Position numbers and translations under genes: made by a program
Shown here: positions 52,588-64,000 of the stretch, one piece after another
How positions within the stretch are numbered: position 1 is the stretch's first letter
Layout: each line of letters begins with the position of its first letter
The notes under the pieces: model-generated
The model's input: only the letters and a program-made list of their open reading frames with translations
What the model was told of the DNA's origin: nothing
Database searches by the model: none
Assembly: GCF_947631555.1 (NCBI RefSeq)
Contig: NZ_CANRLT010000003.1
Location: 1-64,000 of the forward strand
Direction of reading: 5' to 3'
Source: an uncultured Mailhella sp.
Lineage (GTDB): Bacteria > Desulfobacterota > Desulfovibrionia > Desulfovibrionales > Desulfovibrionaceae
DNA length: 64,000 nucleotides

Positions 52588-53511
52588 TCAGTCCTTGGGG
52601 AAAAGAGCGGTGGACAGGTAGCGCTCGCCGGTGTCGGGAGCGATGGTGACAATATCCTTTCCGGCGAATTCCGGGCGCCGGGCCAGACGCATGGCTGCGC
52701 ACACGTTCGCGCCGGAGGTGATGCCGCAGCTCAGGGATTCCCTGGCCATGAGCATACGGGCGGTCTGCATGGCGTCTTCGGTACTCACGATCATGATGCC
52801 GTCCACGAGGGAGCGGTCAAAAACGGCGGGCACAAAGTTGGCTCCAATGCCCTGTATCCCGTGCGGGCCGGCCTTGCCTTCGGAGAGCATGGGGGATTCC
52901 GCAGGCTCCACGGCGACGCAGAATACGGCAGGAAAATGCTCCTTGAGGCGGCGGCTCACGCCTGCCAGCGTAGCACCCGACCCCACGCCGGCAAGGAAGG
53001 CGGCGGGCTGGAAGCCCTCTTTGCGGCAGTCTTCGAGAAGCTCCGCGCCTGTGGTCTCATAGTGCACCTTGGGTCCTACCTCGTTGCTGAACTGGTTGGG
53101 GCGGAAGGCTCCGGGTGTGCCTGCCAGGATGCGCTCCGCTTCCTTCTGCGCGCCCTGCATACCCTCCGCGCCGGGGGTGAGGACGAGCTGTGCGCCCATG
53201 GCGCGCAGGAGTGCCCGGCGTTCCTTGCTGGCAGATTCCGGCATGGTGAGTACGAGCTTCAGGCCCATCTTGCCGCAGACCACGGCCAGCCCAATGCCCA
53301 GATTGCCGCTGGTGGCCTCCACCACGGTTCCGCCGGGAGCCAGAATCCCGGACTGCATGGCCGCCCTGATATAGCCGAGTGCCGCCCTGTCCTTGATGGA
53401 GCCGCCGGGGTTGCGTGCTTCATACTTTACATGGATCCGCGCCGGAAGTTCGGCGGAAACGCTGTCCAGAAAAAGAAGAGGGGTGCGGCCTATGGTTTCG
53501 AGGAGATTCAT
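52588..53511 (-). CDS. cysK: Cysteine synthase
   Basis: KYEARNPGGSIKDRAALGYI PLP-lysine motif, EATSGNLGIGLA. Confidence 0.93.
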   Translation of the reverse strand: MNLLETIGRTPLLFLDSVSAELPARIHVKYEARNPGGSIKDRAALGYIRAAMQSGILAPGGTVVEATSGNLGIGLAVVCGKMGLKLVLTMPESASKERRALLRAMGAQLVLTPGAEGMQGAQKEAERILAGTPGAFRPNQFSNEVGPKVHYETTGAELLEDCRKEGFQPAAFLAGVGSGATLAGVSRRLKEHFPAVFCVAVEPAESPMLSEGKAGPHGIQGIGANFVPAVFDRSLVDGIMIVSTEDAMQTARMLMARESLSCGITSGANVCAAMRLARRPEFAGKDIVTIAPDTGERYLSTALFPKD

Positions 53512-53536
53512 GATGACCTCCGCAGGGCTGGCCGGT

Positions 53537-53839
53537 TCAGGAACCGGGTTGAGGGTTGCGTTCAGAGCGTTCCGGTTCGTCGTCCCTGGTGAACATGCGC
53601 CAGAGCACGGACGTTTCGCCGTTGCGCAGCTTTTTTTCCGGGGTGACGTAGAGGATGGGTTCCCCTTTCCAAAGATAGGTCATGCTGCCGTCGGGCGCAA
53701 GATGACAGTGCATGTGCGCGGCGATGTCCTCGGGCGCGAGGGCGCGGGGATTGATGCCGCGCTCTTCGAGCTGTTCGCGCAGCAGTTCTTCCACACGGGC
53801 GGCCACCTGAAGGTTGGGCCTGGGGACGCTTTCGGACAT
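53537..53839 (-). CDS. Hypothetical protein, about 100 aa
   Basis: ORF MSESVPRPNLQVAARVEELLREQLEERG..., tail of cys operon. Confidence 0.6.
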   Translation of the reverse strand: MSESVPRPNLQVAARVEELLREQLEERGINPRALAPEDIAAHMHCHLAPDGSMTYLWKGEPILYVTPEKKLRNGETSVLWRMFTRDDEPERSERNPQPGS

Positions 53840-54041
53840 ATGAGCCTCGGCATGGTTGAAGGATGACGGCCTCTGCCGTCTGGAAGTCATGGTAAACTTT
53901 TCTTTTTTGTTGGCAAGACTCCCGCGGGCAGGTTCCGCGCCGGACGGGCGTTTCATGTACAGCCTTGCCTTGACAGCGCGGGAAGCGTATAGACGGATTG
54001 TCAGGATATTCGGGGTGAGAACATTGTTTTCAGGAGGAACC

Positions 54042-55163
54042 ATGAACGGTGAGAACGCACTGCCTGCTCCCGGCAAAGAACGTGCGAAGCAGGAAAACTC
54101 GCTCGTCCCCCTGGAGCCGGCCTTTGCCGAAGCGGACACCGTCACCGTGGTCTTTGGAGCGGACAACGGCTTTATCGTACCGCTTACGCCCTGCCTTCAG
54201 TCCATCCTTGACAACGCGTCCCCTGAACATCGCTATGATATCGTGGTGCTCACCCAGAATTTTCTTCCTCAATATACGAAGATGCTGACGGACATGGCCG
54301 CCCCCTTCTCCCATGTTTCCCTGCGAGTGCTGGACGTGTCGCCGCTTGTAAATCAGTGGAAGGTAGAGGATCTGGAGACGGGACACCGCCTTTCCCTGGC
54401 TACCTATTACAGGCTGTTCATTCCTGAACTCTTTCTGAAGTATGCCCGCGTCCTGTACCTGGACGGGGATACTGTGGTGCTGGAAGACCTGTACGGGCTT
54501 TTTCATACGCGGCTCGGCGAGGCCTATGCCGGGGTCGTCGTGGACGCCAATATCATTCGGGACATGAGCGCGTCTTTCCGGAGCTATGTCCACAAGACGC
54601 TCGAAATGGAAGACGAGAGCCGGTATTTCAACGCCGGTGTCACGCTGTTGAACCTCAGCGCCATACGCCGGGATTTTCCCCTCGCCGTTCTCATGGAACA
54701 GGCACGCCTTAAGTCCGCCAAGCATCGTGATCAGGATGTCTTGAACAGCCTGTTTTACGGTCGTGTCGTCTTTCTACCGCTGCGTTATAACATGATGTGG
54801 CTTGATAAAGAGCTGTACCTGCCCATGCCGGGTGGACGCGAGGCACTGGAACACCCCGCCGTCATCCACTATACCGGCGGCGGAAAACCCTGGACACTTT
54901 ATGGTTCCGGGCATACGGCGGCGGACTTTTTCTGGAAGTATGCGGAACGCTGTCCCCTGGCGGCGGAGATACACCGCCTTCATGACGAGGACTGCCGCGG
55001 GGCTGTGGCCGGATATTCCTCTCTCCGCAGGAAGTATCTGCGCTGCCGGATACTTGCCGCCGTCACCTTCGGCCGGACGCGCCGTCATTATCAGGAGAAG
55101 GCCGGGGCGATGAGAGAACTGATCGCGGTTATACGGAATCTTTTGGACAAGGACGAAGTCTGA
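54042..55163 (+). CDS. Family 8 glycosyltransferase
   Basis: VVFGADNGFIVPLTPCLQSIL, RVLYLDGDTVVLEDLY, RDQDVLNSLF, IHYTGGGKPW. Confidence 0.92.
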   Translation: MNGENALPAPGKERAKQENSLVPLEPAFAEADTVTVVFGADNGFIVPLTPCLQSILDNASPEHRYDIVVLTQNFLPQYTKMLTDMAAPFSHVSLRVLDVSPLVNQWKVEDLETGHRLSLATYYRLFIPELFLKYARVLYLDGDTVVLEDLYGLFHTRLGEAYAGVVVDANIIRDMSASFRSYVHKTLEMEDESRYFNAGVTLLNLSAIRRDFPLAVLMEQARLKSAKHRDQDVLNSLFYGRVVFLPLRYNMMWLDKELYLPMPGGREALEHPAVIHYTGGGKPWTLYGSGHTAADFFWKYAERCPLAAEIHRLHDEDCRGAVAGYSSLRRKYLRCRILAAVTFGRTRRHYQEKAGAMRELIAVIRNLLDKDEV

Positions 55164-55321
55164 AGCCTGCCTTCATTGTGACACAGGGCGCTGAACTGGC
55201 CCGCAGGTCGGACGGCGCACCGAACGCTGCGCTTTGGGGCAGGCTGACGCACGTTTTCTCCGCTTTTTCCTTCCTCTATGTTCCCCTTTTTCTTCCATCC
55301 TCTCCCCTCCATCATTCCCCC

Positions 55322-56458
<1,137 letters not shown>

Positions 56459-56514
56459 GTTTTTTACTCCTGAAAAGCTGTTGGTTGGAAAACGCCGTTT
56501 TTGCGGAACTGCGG

Positions 56515-57012
56515 CTATTTGCCCATGTTCTTTCTGGCGTAGCTGACCAGTCCGCCGCTGGCGATGAGGTTCTGCATGAAGGGAGGAAGGGGCGCGGCCT
56601 GAAAGGTCTGCCCCAAGGTCACGTTGGTGATGCGCCCGGAATCGAAGTCCACCTCCACTTCATCGCCCGGACGTATGCCGCGGGCTGCCTCGTCGCATTC
56701 CAGAATGGGCAGGCCGATATTCAGGGCGTTGCGGAAAAAGATGCGGGCGAAGGTGGACGCGATGACGCAGGATATGCCCAGATACTTGATGGACAGGGGC
56801 GCGTGTTCGCGGGAGGAGCCGCAGCCAAAATTCTTGCGGGCGACCAGGATGTCGCCGGGGGCAGCCTTTTTCGCGAAGCCGGGATCCGCGGATTCCATGC
56901 AGTGCAGGGCCAGTTCCTGAGGATCGGTGACGTTGAGGTACTTGCCGGGAAGGATGACGTCGGTGTTGACATCATCGCCGAACACGAAAGCCTTGCCGCG
57001 GGCGTTCTGCAT
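56515..57012 (-). CDS. leuD: 3-isopropylmalate dehydratase small subunit
   Basis: [32 protein letters not shown]. Confidence 0.94.
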   Translation of the reverse strand: MQNARGKAFVFGDDVNTDVILPGKYLNVTDPQELALHCMESADPGFAKKAAPGDILVARKNFGCGSSREHAPLSIKYLGISCVIASTFARIFFRNALNIGLPILECDEAARGIRPGDEVEVDFDSGRITNVTLGQTFQAAPLPPFMQNLIASGGLVSYARKNMGK

Positions 57013-58286
57013 CACGCTTCTCCTTGTTCCAGAGTTTCGGGGCTGACGATGCGGCCTGCGATGGCCGAAGCCGCAGCCACGGCCGGACTGCACAGGTAGA
57101 CTTCCGAATCTGTATGCCCCATGCGGCCCACGAAGTTGCGGTTGGTGGTGGAGAGGCAGCGCTCTCCTGCGGCGAGAATGCCCATGTGTCCGCCGAGGCA
57201 GGCGCCGCAGGTGGGCGTACTCACGGCGCAGCCGGCTTCCATGAAAATACGGATGTAGCCCTTTTCCAGGCATTCCAGATAGATGGAAGGCGTGGCCGGG
57301 ATGACGAGCACGCGCAGGCGCGGATGAACCTTGCGTCCCTTCAGGATGCGGGCGGCCATGGCCATGTCTTCCATGCGTCCGTTGGTGCATGAGCCGATGA
57401 AGACCTGATCGAGGGGTACGTCACCCACATCGTCGATAGCGCGGGTGTTGGAGGGCAGATGCGGGAAGGCCACGGTGGGGCGCACGGCCGAGAGGTCGAT
57501 CTCAACGGTGTTCTCGTATACGGCGTCGGGGTCGGCTTCAAAGGAAGTCCAGGGTGTGCGGCAGTGCTTTGCGAGGGAGGTGCGGCAGACATCGTCCACG
57601 GGGAAGACGGCGTTTTTGGCCCCGGCTTCAATGGCCATATTGGCGATGGTGAAGCGGTCGTCCATGGAGAGCTGCGCCACGCCGCCGCCGGTGAATTCCA
57701 TGGAGCGGTAAAGGGCGCCGTCCACGCCGATGTGCCCGATGAGGTGCAGCATCACGTCCTTGCCGCAGACCCAGGGGCCGGGCTTGCCCGTGAGCCGGAT
57801 CTGCATGGCCGCGGGAACCTTGAACCAGTTTTCGCCCGTGGCCATGCCCACGGCGAGGTCGGTACTGCCCACGCCGGTGGAAAAGGCCCCCAGTGCGCCG
57901 TAGGTGCAGGTGTGGGAATCTCCGCCGATGATGGCCTGCCCGGGAGCCACAAGCCCCTGTTCGGGCAGAAGCGCGTGTTCGATACCCATGCGCCCCACGT
58001 CGAAGAAGTGGGTAAGTTCGTTTTCTCTTGCGAAGTCGCGGCAGACCTTGCACTGCATGGCCGCCTTGATGTCCTTGTTCGGGGCAAAGTGGTCGAGAAC
58101 CACGATCACCTTGTTTTTGTCGAAGACTTTCTCAGCCCCGGTTCTGCGAAATTCGGGAACGGCCAGCGCGATGGTGATGTCGTTGCCCATCACCACGTCC
58201 AGCCGTGCTTCGATGAGCTGGCCGGGCGCAACGGTTTCAAGACCTGCGTGCGCCGCCAGTATCTTCTGTGTCACGGTCATGCCCAT
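57012..58286 (-). CDS. leuC: 3-isopropylmalate dehydratase large subunit
   Basis: [65 protein letters not shown]. Confidence 0.95.
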   Translation of the reverse strand: MGMTVTQKILAAHAGLETVAPGQLIEARLDVVMGNDITIALAVPEFRRTGAEKVFDKNKVIVVLDHFAPNKDIKAAMQCKVCRDFARENELTHFFDVGRMGIEHALLPEQGLVAPGQAIIGGDSHTCTYGALGAFSTGVGSTDLAVGMATGENWFKVPAAMQIRLTGKPGPWVCGKDVMLHLIGHIGVDGALYRSMEFTGGGVAQLSMDDRFTIANMAIEAGAKNAVFPVDDVCRTSLAKHCRTPWTSFEADPDAVYENTVEIDLSAVRPTVAFPHLPSNTRAIDDVGDVPLDQVFIGSCTNGRMEDMAMAARILKGRKVHPRLRVLVIPATPSIYLECLEKGYIRIFMEAGCAVSTPTCGACLGGHMGILAAGERCLSTTNRNFVGRMGHTDSEVYLCSPAVAAASAIAGRIVSPETLEQGEA

Positions 58287-58445
58287 GAGCGTGTCCTTTT
58301 TTTGCGGATGTCCTTCCCATGCTGCTGTCGACGCGGAAAGCGTTTTTTTGAGGATAGGTAAGGGGCGCGGGCTTGTCCAGAAGGAAGCGCCCCGCCGGGG
58401 GGGGAGATGGCGCGCCGGTTTGCCTGGATTGCAGGGAAGGCGCGG

Positions 58446-59264
58446 TCAGTCGCCGTCCTTGCGGGCGATGATGCTGTGTATCTGCTTGGCGTCGGCGTCT
58501 TCGATGGTGAACGTCCAGCCGTTCAGATGGAACTCTTCACCCTTCTGCGGCACATGCCCGGCGTCCAGGCTGAGATAGCCGCCTATGGTATCGACTTCAT
58601 CGGATTCCATGGCCATGCCCTTCTCTTCGAGGTCTTCCAGATAGGCGCGGCCGGAGAGCCGGTAGCTGCCGTCTTCGAGGGCCACGATGTCTTCTTCCTT
58701 GGGGGCGTCGTGTTCGTCTTCGATGTCGCCAACGATGACTTCAAGCAGGTCTTCGATGCTGGCCAGTCCGGAAGTGCCTCCGTATTCGTCCACAACGATG
58801 GCGAGATGGTTCTTGCGGCTGCGAAATTCCTGAAGCAGTTCACTGGCGATTTTCGTCTCCGGGACGAAAAAAGGTTCGCTCATGATGCTGTCCACCGGGG
58901 AGAGCTGGGTTTCAGCCTGCATGAGGGAGCTGAGCATATCCTTGGCGTGAACGATGCCGATGATGTTGTCCCGTGTACCGGCATAGACGGGCAGACGGGA
59001 ATGGCCCGTGTCCACGATGGCAGCCGCGGCGTCGCGGATGGTGGTGCCGGAAGGCAGGCAGTCGATGTCGGTGCGGGGAGTCATGATGTCCTGCACCTGA
59101 AGCTCGTCAAGTGTCAGGATGGAAAGCAGCATGGAACCTTCTTCCGCTTTCAGCTCGCCGTCTTCACGGGCTTCGCGGATGGCCTGTTCCAGATGGTCTT
59201 CCGATTTTCCAGAGAACAGAGAACACATTTTCGACCACAGACTACTGTGGGATTCGGCGTCCAA
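58446..59264 (-). CDS. CorC/HlyC-type CBS-domain protein
   Basis: [15 protein letters not shown]...[53 protein letters not shown]. Confidence 0.93.
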   Translation of the reverse strand: MDAESHSSLWSKMCSLFSGKSEDHLEQAIREAREDGELKAEEGSMLLSILTLDELQVQDIMTPRTDIDCLPSGTTIRDAAAAIVDTGHSRLPVYAGTRDNIIGIVHAKDMLSSLMQAETQLSPVDSIMSEPFFVPETKIASELLQEFRSRKNHLAIVVDEYGGTSGLASIEDLLEVIVGDIEDEHDAPKEEDIVALEDGSYRLSGRAYLEDLEEKGMAMESDEVDTIGGYLSLDAGHVPQKGEEFHLNGWTFTIEDADAKQIHSIIARKDGD

Positions 59265-59869
59265 GAAAATACTCCTTCAGATAAGGTTCAGGGCGGGAAA
59301 CGGCCTTTCGCCGGCCACAAAACAGAAACCGGTCTGCGGCACGGCTGGGGTGGAACACAAGTCCCGTGTGGAGGTAGAGAAAAAGGATACGAAATGGGGA
59401 ATACGGGCGAACCTGTCCCGTATAAGGGGGACATCAGAAAACGGACTGCCGGACTCCTCCGTGGAGGAGAGCGTCGAGCCGGTGGGCTTTGCCGTGGATG
59501 GACAGGAATCGTTCATAAATTTCCCAGGAATTTTTCTCAGGATAGCGGGTACTCGATAAAAACGCAAGATATGTGTGAAACAGAGTCGCACGGCAGGCTT
59601 ATGAAGAGTGTTAATTTTTGCACGGGGCGGTTCCTCGAGAAGTCTTTTAGGTTTTAGCTTCAACGCGCATTCAGGTCACACCTCGCCCGCCATAAAAACA
59701 GGATGGAAAGGCGTGAAGGAAAGGCCATCTTGTTGTCATACCGCAGAGTTGAAGGGTGATCTTAAAAAATATCATGAATTTCAAATAATTAAAGTAATGT
59801 TTTTTGTTCTGGTGTCCACGCTGGAGAGAGGTTGACCTTATTTTTGTAAACAGGTATAGACAAAAACAT

Positions 59870-59956
59870 GCCGGAATGGTGGAATTGGTAGACGCAGCGG
59901 ACTCAAAATCCGCCGGTGGCAACACCTTGTGGGTTCAAGTCCCACTTCCGGTACCA
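59870..59956 (+). tRNA. tRNA-Leu (CAA)
   Basis: GCCGGAATGGTGGAATTGGTAGACGCAGCGGACTCAAAATCCGC...GGGTTCAAGTCCCACTTCCGGTACCA, long variable arm. Confidence 0.96.
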
Positions 59957-60091
59957 AAAACGAGTTATGAGCATGGGCAGGCGTCAGCACAGGGCAAAGG
60001 TGTACGTCTGCCCGTTTTTGTTTAACGGAACGCGTCATGGGAGCGCGGTGCAGCATTTTGGCAAATATGTCTGTCGTTAAGCGGAAAATTG

Positions 60092-60117
60092 AAGGCCTCC
60101 CCGGGGAGGCCTTTTTT
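60092..60117 (+). terminator. Rho-independent terminator downstream of tRNA-Leu
   Basis: aaggcctccccggggaggccttttttg. Confidence 0.85.
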
Positions 60118-60345
60118 GATGGTATCTGCCTTCCCTGCTGAGGGATGGCAATGATGTTCACCTTGCCTGTTTCAGTACGCGCCAGGCGGCAGGTTCATGG
60201 CTAGTCTGCTTTGCTGCGTTTGCAGGCGGCAGGTTCCCTGATTTCGTTCAGAAAGTGCAGGAACGCAGTGTTGAAGACCACGCTGCCGTCATCTGCGGCA
60301 GCCGGCGAAGTGGGCTGACCAGGTATTCTGCTTTGGTTCTTCCCG

Positions 60346-61356
60346 TTACCTGTGGTTAGTCCGCTTCGTTCTTTCTTTTGCAGAAGGCCGTCCGGATGTG
60401 GAGAAAGCGGTCGGGTTCAGACTTTTCTCAGAAGAAAAGACTCCGCTCACAGTTTCTGCCGCAGCCAGCAGGGAGGTCTGTCCGAGGTGGGCGTAGCGCA
60501 TGGTGGTGCGGGGATCACTGTGTCCCAGCAGTCTTTGTGCTTCATAGAGAGAGTGTCCGGCGTTGACAAGAAAGCTGGCAAAGGTGTGCCGCAAGTCGTG
60601 GATGCGGACATCGTCAAGTCCCAGTTCATTCCGTAAGTTTTTCCAGAAGAAAAAAATGTCGGAGAGCGGCTTGCCCGTCACATGGCCCGGGAACAGCCAC
60701 GGCACGTCCGGCTTGCGCGGAAGGGCCCGCAGTACCTCCAGAGCAGCGTCCGTCAGCGGAATGTGCCGCGGCTTGCCGGACTTGGACAGCGGCACGATGA
60801 GCAGATGCAGATCCAGCCGTACGTTTTCCCAGCGCGCCTTGAGGATTTCGCTTTTGCGTGCCCCAGTGAGCAGAAGCAGCCGAAGGGCGAAGGCTGCGGG
60901 GTGCGTGCTGGCTTCCAGTTTCTTGATGACGCATCGAGCCTCGGTCTGAGAGAGATACCGTTCCCGCAGGGTACGAATCTTCAGAGGCTGGACGCCTGCG
61001 CAGGGGGAGCTGCCTGGGGAAAGGAGTCCGTACCGTTCCGCCAGGGTGCAGACCGATTTAAAGACGGCCAGAATGCGATTGCAGGTGGCTGGGGCCAGTC
61101 CGCCGCGGGACAATTCATGCAGCCAGATTTCCACTTCGCGGCGCTTGATGCGGGGCAGCTTTTTCGCACCGAAGGCCGGGGAAAGGTATCGTTGAGTGAT
61201 GCGTTCATCCAGGGACCAGCTTCGTTTGCGCAGCCGGATATACGGCAGGTAAACTTCTGAGACAAAGACATCGAGATTGAGGAAGCCGGGTTCGCATTCG
61301 GCCGGCATGAACTGGAGGCGGACGCGTTTGGGCAGGGACAACGGTTGACGAGACAT
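60346..61356 (-). mobile_element. Tyrosine recombinase (phage/island integrase) next to tRNA-Leu
   Basis: LRLLLLTGARKSEILKARWENVRLD, IHDLRHTFASFLVNAG, LLGHSDPRTTMRYAHL (R..H-R..H..Y catalytic pattern). Confidence 0.92.
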
Positions 61357-61725
61357 GGTTTTCTCCTTTGTTAAAGAAAAAAGACGCTGGCACAATGCAC
61401 AGCGTGTCCATGCTTGCCCGATTTGTTTTTTCTGGAAAAGGGGTGCTGTCACCTGCACGGAGTTTTTCGTATGATGGGGACAACAGAAATGGAAAAAGGG
61501 AGAGGTCGTTCTGGAGGATACTCTGCCTTTTTAGTCGTTCCTTGATTTCATGTTCTGACAGGTGTCATGATAATGAGGTGTTTTTATGTATATTTTGTGA
61601 TTTTTAATATACTCCAATCCGATAGTACGTTCTTCTTTATCAAAAATTCCTTTGTGGTTTGAGCCCCCCTCCTTCAGGAGGAAAAGAGTAGTTGACAAAA
61701 CGGCGAAACCGATGAAACCCCTTTC

Positions 61726-61883
61726 CGTAACCTCTCCCCTGGCTGCCGGACGGCGCGGCGTGTGCGCCGCTGATAGTGAACGTGTTTGTCCGGCTCTGCC
61801 GGCAAACATGGTGACGCCGCCGAAGCGGGGCAGTCGGTTGCGGAGTCAGTCGGCGGATGGGGGCGCCTGTGGATTGAAACATT
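61726..61883. repeat. Dispersed palindromic intergenic repeat, copy B (inverse orientation to copy A)
   Basis: cgtaacctctcccct ... cggagtcagtcggcggatgggggcgcctgtggattgaaacatt. Confidence 0.6.
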
Positions 61884-61914
61884 AAATGCTGATAATGTTT
61901 TCTGTACGTTACTT

Positions 61915-61942
61915 GAAAAAGGGGGAAGCAGGAGCTTCCCCC
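61915..61942 (-). terminator. Terminator of rnpB
   Basis: GGGGGAAGC-AGGA-GCTTCCCCC with a T run on the minus strand. Confidence 0.85.
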
Positions 61943-61947
61943 GAAAA

Positions 61948-62299
61948 GGAGTTGGACTGTAAGCCGGGTTCTGTACCGCCCGAAGGCGGCGGCTGTCATT
62001 CCTCTAGAGACACGGTTGCCCGCGCCTTCAAGCAACCTACCCGGGAACCATGGGCCGGGCCGGCCGGTTCCCCTATTTGGTCTTGCTTCGGATGGGGCTT
62101 GCCTGGCCTGACGCGTCGCCGCGCCAGCCGGTGAGCTCTTACCTCGCCGTTTCACCCTTACCGCCCGAAGGCGGCGGACTGCTTTCTGTTGCGCTTTCCA
62201 GCGGTCGCCCGCTCTGGCCGTTAGCCAGCATCCTGCCCTGTGAAGCCCGGACTTTCCTCCCCGAACCGTCTGGTCCGCGGCGACAGCCCGTCCAACTCC
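61948..62299 (-). ncRNA. rnpB: RNase P RNA, bacterial type A
   Basis: Reverse complement contains GAGGAAAGTCCGGGCTTCACAGGGCAGGATGCTGGCTAACGGCC and ends ACAGAACCCGGCTTACAGTCCAACTCC. Confidence 0.95.
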
Positions 62300-62305
62300 G
62301 GAATG

Positions 62306-63067
62306 TTACTCGGCGGCGGCTTCCTGTTCCTGGCTGGCGGCAGTGTCCTGGAAATGATGTGCCCAGTAGATGAGCCGCTGGCAGTTGGGGCAGCTCAGGA
62401 TCTGCGTGCCACGCTGGAGATCGATGAAGACCTGAGGCGGAATGGCGATGTGACAGCCGGTGCAGACGCCGTCTTCCACGGGCACGATGACCGGATGCCG
62501 CAGGCGGTTGCGGATAAATTCATAGCGCCGCAGCACGGGCGAGGGGATGCCGGTGCTCACCCCGGAGCGCTCCTCTTCGAGCTCCTGGAGTTTTTTCTGT
62601 GAGGCGGCGAGGCGCTGTTCCAGGTTTTGCCGCTGGCTTTCCAGTTCGTTTTTCAGTTCGCTCCAGTCAGCCTCCATGCTGCGCAGGTTTTCTTCCTGAG
62701 AGGCACGTTCGACCTTGAGAGCTGCGCGTTCTTCCTCCCGGTCTCGGCTCTGGCGTTCCATGCTTTCCAGTTCGCGGATTCCGGCGTTGTACTCGCGGGA
62801 GTTCTCTGCCTGCATAAGCTTGTCCTGACTGCTACTCAGACGTGATTCGTCGTTTTCAATGCCGGCGTCAAGGCGCTTCTGTTGTTCCTGGAGGTGCTGG
62901 ATCTTTTCCAGAATGAGATCGCGCTGGGCATCCTGAGCCTGAAAGCGACGTTCCAGTTCTTTCACTTCTTTGGGAGAGTTTTCGAGTTCAAGCTGAACGG
63001 CATGGATGCCGTCATCAACATGCTGGAGAGCCACAAGCTGGCGGATTTGTTCGATATAGAGGCTCAT
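62306..63067 (-). CDS. Coiled-coil zinc-ribbon protein (DUF164/C4-type family)
   Basis: Long coiled coil then CTGCHIAIPPQVFIDLQRGTQILSCPNCQRLIYW. Confidence 0.9.
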   Translation of the reverse strand: MSLYIEQIRQLVALQHVDDGIHAVQLELENSPKEVKELERRFQAQDAQRDLILEKIQHLQEQQKRLDAGIENDESRLSSSQDKLMQAENSREYNAGIRELESMERQSRDREEERAALKVERASQEENLRSMEADWSELKNELESQRQNLEQRLAASQKKLQELEEERSGVSTGIPSPVLRRYEFIRNRLRHPVIVPVEDGVCTGCHIAIPPQVFIDLQRGTQILSCPNCQRLIYWAHHFQDTAASQEQEAAAE

Positions 63068-63951
63068 GACAGTACCTCCGGTACTTCAGAAAGAAAGGTC
63101 AGGGGCAGGAAGGGATCTCTGCCCGGCAAAAAGGCGACCGTCACTCCGTCGAGCTGCTTTTCAAGCAGGAGCGCAAAGCGGCGGATCATTTCTTCTTCCA
63201 GAGAAAAATGCCCAACGTCAAGGATCGCCATGGGACAGGCGTCCGTGCTGTGCGTATCCTGACGCGAGCGCAGAGCCAGCGACTCATGGTATTTGAGGTC
63301 GCCGGTAATATAGAGGTCGGCTCCAGCGGCGGCGGCCTCTTCCATGAGTGAACTCCCCGAACCGGTGCAGACGGCCACGCGGCGCACGGTGCGGCCGGCA
63401 TTGCCTACAAAACGGACAACACCGCACATGCGGTCAACGGGCAGATGCCGGCGCAGCACGGCGCAGACTTCCTTCAGCGACAGGGGGGACGGCAGGTCAC
63501 CCACACAGCCGAAGCCCCCGTCCAGCACCTGTCCCGCAAGTGTCGTGCCGGAAGGAGCGGTGAACGTGCCGGTCTTTTCCAGAAGCGACCGGCCCGTGAG
63601 CCGCAGCTCGTCCGGGAGCCACGCCGCAGGCCCGAGGGGGTTTGCGTCCAGCGTGGTATGGCTTGCGTAGAGCGGCACGTCGTGGCTGTAGAGCATACGC
63701 AGCGTGTCGGTATAGCCATTGAGCGCGCCGGTCCATTGGGGGCGCATGGCCAGCGGGTGGTGGGTGAGCACCATATCCGCGCCCGTTTCCAACGCGGTGC
63801 GAATCTGTTCCGGCGCGGGGTCGAGGCAGACGCTCAGACGCCGGATCTCCTTCCGGGGCGAGGCCACCTGCACACCGGAATGATCCCATTCCGCCATGAG
63901 CGAGAGCGGAGCCGTCTGTTCAATGATGTTGATCACTGCCTGTTGAAGCAT
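63064..63951 (-). CDS. Nif3-like dinuclear metal center protein
   Basis: EWDHSGVQVASP, DMVLTHHPLAMRPQW, YASHTTLDANPLG, GADLYITGDLKYHESL, DVGHFSLE. Confidence 0.93.
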   Translation of the reverse strand: MLQQAVINIIEQTAPLSLMAEWDHSGVQVASPRKEIRRLSVCLDPAPEQIRTALETGADMVLTHHPLAMRPQWTGALNGYTDTLRMLYSHDVPLYASHTTLDANPLGPAAWLPDELRLTGRSLLEKTGTFTAPSGTTLAGQVLDGGFGCVGDLPSPLSLKEVCAVLRRHLPVDRMCGVVRFVGNAGRTVRRVAVCTGSGSSLMEEAAAAGADLYITGDLKYHESLALRSRQDTHSTDACPMAILDVGHFSLEEEMIRRFALLLEKQLDGVTVAFLPGRDPFLPLTFLSEVPEVLS

Positions 63952-64000
63952 ACCTGTCTTCCGGAACCTAGCGGAGCGTTGTGTATCGCGGAATTTATAT

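Noticed and set aside
58396-58404. G8 run between leuC and the CorC-like gene
   Set aside because: Intergenic, no coding or promoter context to argue for phase variation.
61860-61884. GTGGATTGAAAC resembling a type I-C CRISPR repeat end
   Set aside because: Only isolated copies at two distant places, no spacers or cas genes; better explained as a dispersed repeat.
59957-62400. Second att copy of the tRNA-Leu 3' end
   Set aside because: I could not find a duplicate of the tRNA 3' terminus in this interval by eye.

Overview
The window looks like part of a high-GC chromosome of a sulfite/sulfate-reducing Desulfovibrionaceae-like bacterium; taxonomy is inferred. It opens with the end of a ribosomal operon (tRNA-Ala, 23S, 5S). 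The main feature is a glycyl-radical-enzyme bacterial microcompartment (BMC) locus at about 4.85-24.2 kb. The glycyl radical enzyme carries the residues expected of isethionate sulfite-lyase (IslA), next to its activase IslB. It is followed by an amidohydrolase with a Cys-rich tail and a putative encapsulation peptide, three near-identical BMC-H genes, a BMC-H with a SAP-like C-terminal domain, a CoA-acylating aldehyde dehydrogenase, PduL, EutJ-like, BMC-P, PduS-like, PduT-like and PduU-like proteins, two small accessory proteins, a TRAP transporter and a PAS-sigma54 activator. A near-consensus -24/-12 promoter and palindromic candidate activator sites lie upstream of islA. A TauE/SafE family putative sulfite exporter lies nearby. 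Accessory features are a two-gene restriction-modification-like system (adenine methylase plus GIY-YIG/helicase fusion), a glycosyltransferase-like gene split at a poly-C/(AC)n tract, and a tyrosine recombinase beside tRNA-Leu. The remainder is mostly housekeeping: purB, der, hisA/hisB, tatB/tatC, cysE/cysK, leuB/C/D, rnpB, and an RluA-CoaE fusion. All calls come from reading the sequence and the supplied translations; no database search was run.
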